Source: an uncultured Acetatifactor sp.
GTDB lineage: Bacteria > Bacillota > Clostridia > Lachnospirales > Lachnospiraceae
DNA length: 45,675 nucleotides
Direction: 5' to 3'
Assembly: GCA_910589655.1 (NCBI GenBank)
Contig: CAJUTJ010000012.1
Coordinates: 1-45,675 of the forward strand
In this document: positions 41,306 to 45,675 of the stretch, piece after piece
Numbering within the stretch: position 1 is the first letter of the stretch
Layout: each line of letters opens with the position of its first letter
The notes under the pieces: generated by a model
Seen by the model: only the letters and a program-made list of their open reading frames with translations
The model's database searches: none
Told to the model about the DNA's origin: nothing
Position numbers and translations under genes: made by a program

Positions 41306-41869
41306 ATGAAAAATATCACAGTAAAAACCAAGAGCAACGGCTATAAAGCCGAGGGGATCCAGAACATGATCGGAAAATTTGAGAAGGCAGCGGCGCAGCT
41401 TTTCCCCGGCTGCACCGTGCGCCACTTCTACTACGGCGACAGCCTCGACATGGCCGACGTGGTGCTGGAGCCCGGCCGGTATGCACATTTCAACGTAACA
41501 GCCAAGCGCGTGAGCCTCTGCGGCTACACATGCAGCAGCGAAGATCTGGAGAAGTTCGGCAATATGACGCACAACGACGAGCTTTACAATGGCAAGCTGC
41601 TGGAGATAGCAGCAAAGGAGGAAAACAGCAACATGAAAGTGTTTTACACCTTCGGATCCGACGACCGTTTCCCGTTCTGCGGCGGCTGGGTGGAGGTAGA
41701 AGCTCCCAGCATGAAGGAAGCGCACGCTATATTCCGGGAGCACTACCCGGATAGAACACCGGGGACGCTGAACTGCTCCGACTACTACACGGAGGCCCAG
41801 TTCAAAGAGTCCGACATGCTGAGCACCGGCAACCGCGGGGCGTTCTGCCACCGCAAGCTCAGCGCATAG
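41306..41869 (+). CDS. Element protein made of two joined small modules
   Basis: A 187-residue protein; AAGGAGG lies seven bases before the ATG at 41306. Residues 1-109 form one unit with no family I recognise. At 41614-41621 there is an internal AAAGGAGG followed by an in-frame ATG at 41633. It would start a 78-residue C-terminal product (MKVFYTFGSDDRFPF ...) that resembles small stand-alone phage proteins I have seen. Two genes may have fused in frame while keeping the second start. Confidence 0.6.
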   Translation: MKNITVKTKSNGYKAEGIQNMIGKFEKAAAQLFPGCTVRHFYYGDSLDMADVVLEPGRYAHFNVTAKRVSLCGYTCSSEDLEKFGNMTHNDELYNGKLLEIAAKEENSNMKVFYTFGSDDRFPFCGGWVEVEAPSMKEAHAIFREHYPDRTPGTLNCSDYYTEAQFKESDMLSTGNRGAFCHRKLSA

Positions 41870-41952
41870 CCGAAACGCCCGCCGGGGCGTCTGCTGGAAC
41901 CGGCCCACCAGCACTGACAAGGCAGGCCCACACAAGGAAAGGAGGCGCAAAC

Positions 41953-42165
41953 GTGAGCAAAGTTATCTCAGTAATCAATGACAGGATCAAAGAGCGAGGC
42001 GTGACTCTTGTGTTTGTATCAAAGCAGGCACACATGAAAACCGACCTGCTGAGCAAGACACTGAACGGCAACCGAAACATGAAGGCCGACGAGTTCGTCA
42101 ACTTGTGCCAAGTCCTCGATCTCACGCTGGAGGACTTCAAGGCACCGGCACAAATGGCAGAGTGA
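41953..42165 (+). CDS. Cro/C1-type helix-turn-helix protein
   Basis: A 70-residue protein that is all helix-turn-helix: IKERGVTLVFVSKQAHMKTD and the LLSKTLNGNRNMK recognition segment. A short ending follows. It fits the small HTH_26-like regulators of phage early operons, which often oppose the main repressor. The GTG start has AAAGGAGG eight bases upstream. Confidence 0.75.
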   Translation: MSKVISVINDRIKERGVTLVFVSKQAHMKTDLLSKTLNGNRNMKADEFVNLCQVLDLTLEDFKAPAQMAE

Positions 42166-42186
42166 CAACCTGAAAGGAGCAGATAT

Positions 42187-43119
42187 ATGGCAGCAATAAA
42201 CGCAATCGCAAGGGAATGGGCCGACGAGATCCGGGGCGGGATCGCGTGGGTGATCGTCTGGAAAATCGGCCGGAGCTGGAACGCTCAGGCGGTGTGGCTG
42301 GACTCCGACACGGACACATTCGAGCCGGAGGATCTGGAGCTGGCCCGCGAGATACTGGAGAAGGATCCGAAGGCCGTCATGCTGAACGGCTACTACTGCG
42401 GGCACTTCGGTGAGGACATGACCGTGGCAGAGCTGGCCGCAGGGATCCGCTGGCACTATGAAAACGGCTATAACACGCTGGAGGGCTCGACGGCATTTCC
42501 CCCGGAACCTATGGAGCGCCCGGCAGAACTTCCGGCAGATCTTCCATGGTACGGCAAGGCCACCAGCGCAGAGCCGGATCCCTACGTCTACGACGGCTAT
42601 ATGAGCCCGGAGGACTACGAGCTCATGCACAAACACATGGAGGCAGACCGGCAGCAGCAGGAAAAGGACACCCGCGCAGCTCCCGGCGATCTCTACATTG
42701 ACGGGCAGCACTTCACCGGGAAGATCGCGGAGCTGGAGATCCCGCACTTCTCGCCGCCGGATCTGGCACTCCCGGAGCTTCGGAGCCCGCCCAGCATGGA
42801 GCTGACGCTCACGATCACGCCGGACACGGCCGCGGCTATTCTGGAAGCCCTACAACCGGCAGCGCTGCGCTTTTTGGAGGCCGTGGCGAAGGCAACCAAG
42901 GAGGCGTGGGAGTGGCTCAAACGAGGGGCGGCCAAAGCGGCCAAGATCGCAGCACGCTGGGCCGACAAGTGCATGGACGCCATGCTCTACCAAGCAAACG
43001 ACAACCCGAAGTGGTGGCACTATTACAAGCACGCCAAGAAGTACCGAGTGCGCAAGAAATACCGGCGACGACTGGAGCGGCAACTCTGCGACAAGCTGCT
43101 GGCCGCCGCTGCTGGATAG
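42187..43119 (+). CDS. Element protein, unknown function
   Basis: A 310-residue protein. The first 90 residues form a compact unit (WADEIRGGIAWVIVWKIGRSWN ...), a Pro/Asp-rich linker spans about 105-205, and the C-terminal third is helical and very basic, ending RVRKKYRRRLERQ. The basic end suggests nucleic-acid contact (inference). AAAGGAGC precedes the ATG. No family recognised. Confidence 0.65.
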   Translation: MAAINAIAREWADEIRGGIAWVIVWKIGRSWNAQAVWLDSDTDTFEPEDLELAREILEKDPKAVMLNGYYCGHFGEDMTVAELAAGIRWHYENGYNTLEGSTAFPPEPMERPAELPADLPWYGKATSAEPDPYVYDGYMSPEDYELMHKHMEADRQQQEKDTRAAPGDLYIDGQHFTGKIAELEIPHFSPPDLALPELRSPPSMELTLTITPDTAAAILEALQPAALRFLEAVAKATKEAWEWLKRGAAKAAKIAARWADKCMDAMLYQANDNPKWWHYYKHAKKYRVRKKYRRRLERQLCDKLLAAAAG

Positions 43120-43130
43120 GAGGTGGACAC

Positions 43131-43313
43131 ATGAGTAAACCGTACAGAGTATGCCCGAAATGCGGCGCACATTTAGACCATGGCGAGCCCTGCGACTGCG
43201 AGGATCGCGTGGAGCAGGAAGTGGCCCAGAGTGCAGCAGACACGGCAGCACAACCGGCGACCGGAGACGAGCGCGAGCCCGTACTCATGCCGGTGCTTAT
43301 GCCCGGCGCATGA
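43131..43313 (+). CDS. Small zinc-ribbon-like protein
   Basis: A 60-residue protein with CPKCGAHLDHGEPCDC, two CxxC-type pairs that could bind one zinc ion, and an Ala/Glu-rich tail. AGGAGG stands seven bases before the ATG. Its stop overlaps the next start by four bases (ATGA). Function unknown. Confidence 0.65.
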   Translation: MSKPYRVCPKCGAHLDHGEPCDCEDRVEQEVAQSAADTAAQPATGDEREPVLMPVLMPGA

Positions 43314-43516
43314 CCGGCGCACGGTATGAGACATGCCGGGAGTGCGGGCTGGAATGGAATGTAAGCAAGCAGGCCGTGATCCCATGGAGCGGCTACCTCT
43401 GCCCGGTATGCAGAGGGAAAATACGAAAGGAGGCGCAGGCCCGTGAAAGTAGTCCAGACAAGAACACCGGGAGCCGCCGCCGTAGACTTCGGCGCGATCC
43501 CTTCTCACCAATCTGA
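43310..43516 (+). CDS. Small zinc-finger protein
   Basis: A 68-residue protein with CRECGLEW and, 20 residues on, CPVCRGK, a treble-clef or ribbon-type zinc site. The C-terminal part is Arg-rich. It is coupled to the previous gene by an ATGA overlap and its 3' end overlaps the next gene in another frame, typical of compact phage operons. A similar small protein in the same operon suggests a DNA- or RNA-related pair. Confidence 0.6.
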   Translation: MTGARYETCRECGLEWNVSKQAVIPWSGYLCPVCRGKIRKEAQARESSPDKNTGSRRRRLRRDPFSPI

Positions 43517-43640
43517 CGCCATGTGCCGGACGCTGATCGGCTGCGTCGGCAGATTGTTTGAAAACCCGGCCGTCACGGCCGACTATAAACGCTGGCAGCA
43601 GGAACGCCAGCAGAAAGGAGGAAACCATGCCAAAAATTGA
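43443..43640 (+). CDS. Small element protein
   Basis: A 65-residue protein opening MKVVQTRTPGAAAVDFGAIP and ending in a basic helix (DYKRWQQERQQ). I recall similar short proteins in Firmicute prophages but no function. The GTG at 43443 follows AAAGGAGG. It overlaps the zinc-finger gene upstream and the TOPRIM gene downstream, so it is read in a third frame. Confidence 0.6.
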   Translation: MKVVQTRTPGAAAVDFGAIPSHQSDAMCRTLIGCVGRLFENPAVTADYKRWQQERQQKGGNHAKN

Positions 43641-44565
43641 GTATGTGCCTAAAAACTTTAGCGCAGACCGGCTCCAGATGATCGAAAAGGTGAACAAAGT
43701 CGTGGCCGAGTACCAAAAGCAAGGGTACAGTCTGACACTCCGGCAGGTGTACTACCAAATGGTGGCCCGCGACATTATCCCCAACAATATGCGGAGCTAT
43801 AAGAACCTCGGAAACCTGATAAACGACGCCAGACTGGCCGGGCTCATTGACTGGCTCGCTATTGAGGATCGCACCCGGAACCTGCGCGGGAACTCGCACT
43901 GGACGGAACCGGGGAAAGTGATCGAAAGCGCCGCGTATTCATACCGCCGCGACCACTGGGAAGGGCAGCCGAACTACGTCGAGGTATGGGTGGAAAAGGA
44001 CGCCCTGATCGGGATCGTCGGCCAGATATGCGGAAAGCTGGACGTGAACCACTTCTCATGCCGCGGCTACGTCTCACAGTCTGAAATGTGGGCCGCTGCC
44101 AGAAGGCTGCACCGCAGGCAGGAATCAGGCCAGCGCGTCGTCCTTCTCCACCTCGGAGATCACGATCCGAGCGGCAAGGACATGAGCCGGGATATTCAGG
44201 AGAGGCTCGTCACCTTCGAGACATACGGCGTCACCTTCAAGCGGCTGGCCCTGAACATGGATCAGGTGGAACTCTACAACCCGCCGCCAAACCCTGCGAA
44301 GCTCAGCGACAGCCGGGCCTCTGGATATATTGAGGAATACGGCGACGAGTGCTGGGAACTGGACGCGCTGGAGCCGAAGGTAATTAGCGATCTAATCAGC
44401 AAGAATGTGGAGAAATACCGGGACGACACCCTCTACAATGCCGTGGTGGAGCGTGAAGCTGAGGAACGTCGGCAGCTCGACGATCTCGCGGAACACTACG
44501 AGGCCGTGGCTGAGAACTGGGAAGAAATCAAGGAGCGGTACGTCTACGGAGACTACGAGGACTAA
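43627..44565 (+). CDS. TOPRIM / Spo11-like element protein
   Basis: A 312-residue protein. The N-terminal part (residues 20-60, LTLRQVYYQMVARDIIPNN) resembles the winged-helix region of Spo11/TopoVI-A-like proteins. A TOPRIM-type site follows with VEVWVEKDAL (Glu) and LHLGDHDPSGKDM (Asp-x-Asp). A Glu-rich coiled end closes the protein. It probably binds metal and acts on DNA; the reaction is unknown. The ATG at 43627 follows AAAGGAGG at six bases. It is unrelated in sequence to the TOPRIM protein at 29505. Confidence 0.7.
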   Translation: MPKIEYVPKNFSADRLQMIEKVNKVVAEYQKQGYSLTLRQVYYQMVARDIIPNNMRSYKNLGNLINDARLAGLIDWLAIEDRTRNLRGNSHWTEPGKVIESAAYSYRRDHWEGQPNYVEVWVEKDALIGIVGQICGKLDVNHFSCRGYVSQSEMWAAARRLHRRQESGQRVVLLHLGDHDPSGKDMSRDIQERLVTFETYGVTFKRLALNMDQVELYNPPPNPAKLSDSRASGYIEEYGDECWELDALEPKVISDLISKNVEKYRDDTLYNAVVEREAEERRQLDDLAEHYEAVAENWEEIKERYVYGDYED

Positions 44566-44586
44566 GCAAGTGAAAGGAGCAAAGAT

Positions 44587-45675
44587 ATGAGAAACGAGGT
44601 TATTTTTGACAACCGGGGGATCCCGGACATTATGGTGGTTTTCACACCGGACGAGCTGGGACTCCCGGCAGAAATCAGAGGCAAGGCCGTGAAGGAGTAC
44701 GCGATCAGCAAGTATCCCAACACCCTGATCGGGGGCGTGCCCTACTCCATGCCCTACCAGCAGCCCGCCGTGAACATCAACCACGACGAAGCGATCCGGC
44801 TCTGCGAGGCAAAGGGGCCCGGCTGGCACCTTCTGACTAATGACGAGTGGGCCGCACTGGCACACCAGAGCCGCAAGAACGGCACCCTCCCCCGCGGGAA
44901 CACTGACTGCGGAAAGAGCCACAGCCACCCGGAGGAAACCGGCACTACATACAAGGACGCCAGCGGCAGCAGCAAAACCCTGACCGGCTCCGGCCCGGTA
45001 ACATGGAACCACACCCACACGGCCGAAGGAGTCGCCGACATGTGCGGCAATATCTGGGAGCACGTCGGCGGGATCCGCTTCATGGACGGGCAGGTGCAGG
45101 TGATACCGGACAACGGCGCGGCAGCAGGCGCGGATCAGTCCAGAAACTCGAAGGAGTGGAAGGCGATCCACACAGCAGACGGCGATCCCGTCTACTACAA
45201 AGTGGAGGACGGCGAGATCAGCCTCCAGCCGGTATCTCCCGACTGCAAGGACTACGACGGCGTGGAGTTCAAAGAGCTGAACGCTGAGGCCATGGACGTG
45301 CCGGAGAAGCTGATCGAGCTCGGCCTCTACCCTGCGCCCGGATATGAGGGCACGGACTACTTCTGGCTGGACACTGACGGCGAAAGGATCGTGATCCGCG
45401 GGGGCGCCTGGGGCAACGGTGCGCACGCTGGTGTGTTCTACTTCGCCGGCCTCGACTCCCGCGCGCTTGTGTACTGGAACGTGGGCTTCCGCTCCGCTTT
45501 AGTTCGATACTCTGGAGACTCTGGCGATCTGGACAATCTGGACAGCAAGGAGCAGCCCGAAGCGGCCGAGCCTGCCGAGACACTCTCCGGCCTCGTCCGT
45601 CTCGTTCTGGCCCACCAGCTCGCGGAGTTATACAAAGCGGCAGGCGGCGCGGATCCTGACAGCTTTTTGCGCAAG
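44587..45675 (+). CDS. DGR target protein, FGE-sulfatase/C-type-lectin fold (partial)
   Basis: At least 363 residues, open at the window edge. The body has features of the formylglycine-generating-enzyme fold: GWHLLTNDEWAAL, a VADMCGNIWEHV segment and a closing RGGAWGNGAHAG ... WNVGFRSAL. In DGR target proteins the last part is the variable region, where Asn codons of a template are replaced by many others. Here several positions that are usually Asn carry His, Tyr, Ala, Leu, Asp or Val. Such proteins are displayed ligand binders, for example phage tail tips or surface proteins. About 55 residues follow the variable part. AAAGGAGC precedes the ATG. Confidence 0.85.
   Translation, partial: MRNEVIFDNRGIPDIMVVFTPDELGLPAEIRGKAVKEYAISKYPNTLIGGVPYSMPYQQPAVNINHDEAIRLCEAKGPGWHLLTNDEWAALAHQSRKNGTLPRGNTDCGKSHSHPEETGTTYKDASGSSKTLTGSGPVTWNHTHTAEGVADMCGNIWEHVGGIRFMDGQVQVIPDNGAAAGADQSRNSKEWKAIHTADGDPVYYKVEDGEISLQPVSPDCKDYDGVEFKELNAEAMDVPEKLIELGLYPAPGYEGTDYFWLDTDGERIVIRGGAWGNGAHAGVFYFAGLDSRALVYWNVGFRSALVRYSGDSGDLDNLDSKEQPEAAEPAETLSGLVRLVLAHQLAELYKAAGGADPDSFLRK
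45399..45501 (+). other. Probable DGR variable region with IMH-like end
   Basis: The segment from RGGAW (45399) to GFRSAL (ending 45501) matches the variable repeat layout. Codons such as CAC, TAC, GCC, CTC, GAC and TAC occur where DGR templates have AAC. The invariant 3' part GGCTTCCGCTCCGCT (45484-45498) would be the initiation-of-mutagenic-homing site. The template repeat and reverse transcriptase are not in the window. Confidence 0.7.

Larger units (their letters stand above)
37724..45675. mobile_element. Prophage-like integrated element, incomplete in window
   Basis: The element starts at the GDPD junction and continues past the window end. It is much richer in G+C than the host DNA (38 of 60 at 38221-38280). 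It carries an outward-reading serine integrase, an XRE repressor with divergent promoters, a compact rightward early operon with strong ribosome binding sites and a DGR-type target gene. No structural phage genes are visible yet, so phage versus integrative conjugative element remains open. Confidence 0.85.

Noticed and set aside
44392..45426. 344-codon minus-strand frame over the DGR target
   Set aside because: High-GC antisense frame; the + strand has the FGE-fold motifs and a ribosome binding site.

Overview
The window looks like a chromosomal segment of a spore-former-lineage Clostridia, most likely a gut Lachnospiraceae. The evidence is strong AAGGAGG-type ribosome binding sites, sigma-A promoters, a DUF3048 lipoprotein, a Spo0A-type DNA-binding domain, EpsG-type polysaccharide genes, and a serine-recombinase element of a kind common in that group. 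No rRNA, tRNA or CRISPR array was seen.

Region 1 (1-33.3 kb) is a large surface-polysaccharide locus, nearly all on the + strand after a divergent lipoprotein gene (314-1468, -). It holds about ten glycosyltransferases (GT2 and GT4 types) and several GT-C-like or GtrII-like multi-pass proteins. It also has two different lipid-linked initiating phosphoglycosyl transferases (10497-11954 and 25285-25920), a Wzz-like co-polymerase, an EpsG/Wzy-like polymerase, a CapD/PglF-type 4,6-dehydratase and an SDR epimerase. Two secreted envelope proteins are present: a large repeat-bearing glucosaminidase-like hydrolase and a lipoprotein with a Pro/Asp-rich tail. Near its left end is a lone Spo0A effector domain (2838-3215) with a 0A-box-like site in its promoter. 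No Wzx flippase is visible. Gaps between genes carry a mosaic of short hairpin-forming repeats.

Inside this locus, at 27.2-30.4 kb, sits an AT-rich two-gene insert that does not fit sugar chemistry. One gene is a ParB-like domain fused to an OLD/AAA-type ATPase; the other is a small TOPRIM-domain protein. The architecture recalls ATPase+TOPRIM anti-phage systems (OLD, Gabija, PARIS), but with a ParB-like N-terminus. It is the best candidate here for an undescribed defence system.

Region 2 (33.3-37.7 kb, - strand) is an envelope operon: a truncated glycerophosphodiester phosphodiesterase (GDPD), an LtaS-like phosphoglycerol transferase and an acyltransferase-3 protein.

Region 3 (about 37.7 kb to the window end) is a GC-rich integrated mobile element, prophage-like. 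Its large serine recombinase gene is fused in frame to the 3' part of the host GDPD gene, so the element integrated inside that gene and the junction is visible. Then come a gene of unknown function, an XRE repressor with divergent promoters and operator-like repeats, and a rightward early operon of small genes. That operon has zinc ribbons, a Cro-like HTH, a TOPRIM/Spo11-like protein and, at the edge, a formylglycine-generating-enzyme/C-type-lectin-fold protein. The C-terminal segment of this last protein has the hallmarks of a diversity-generating retroelement (DGR) variable region. The reverse transcriptase, template repeat, other attachment site and 5' part of the GDPD gene should lie to the right of the window.
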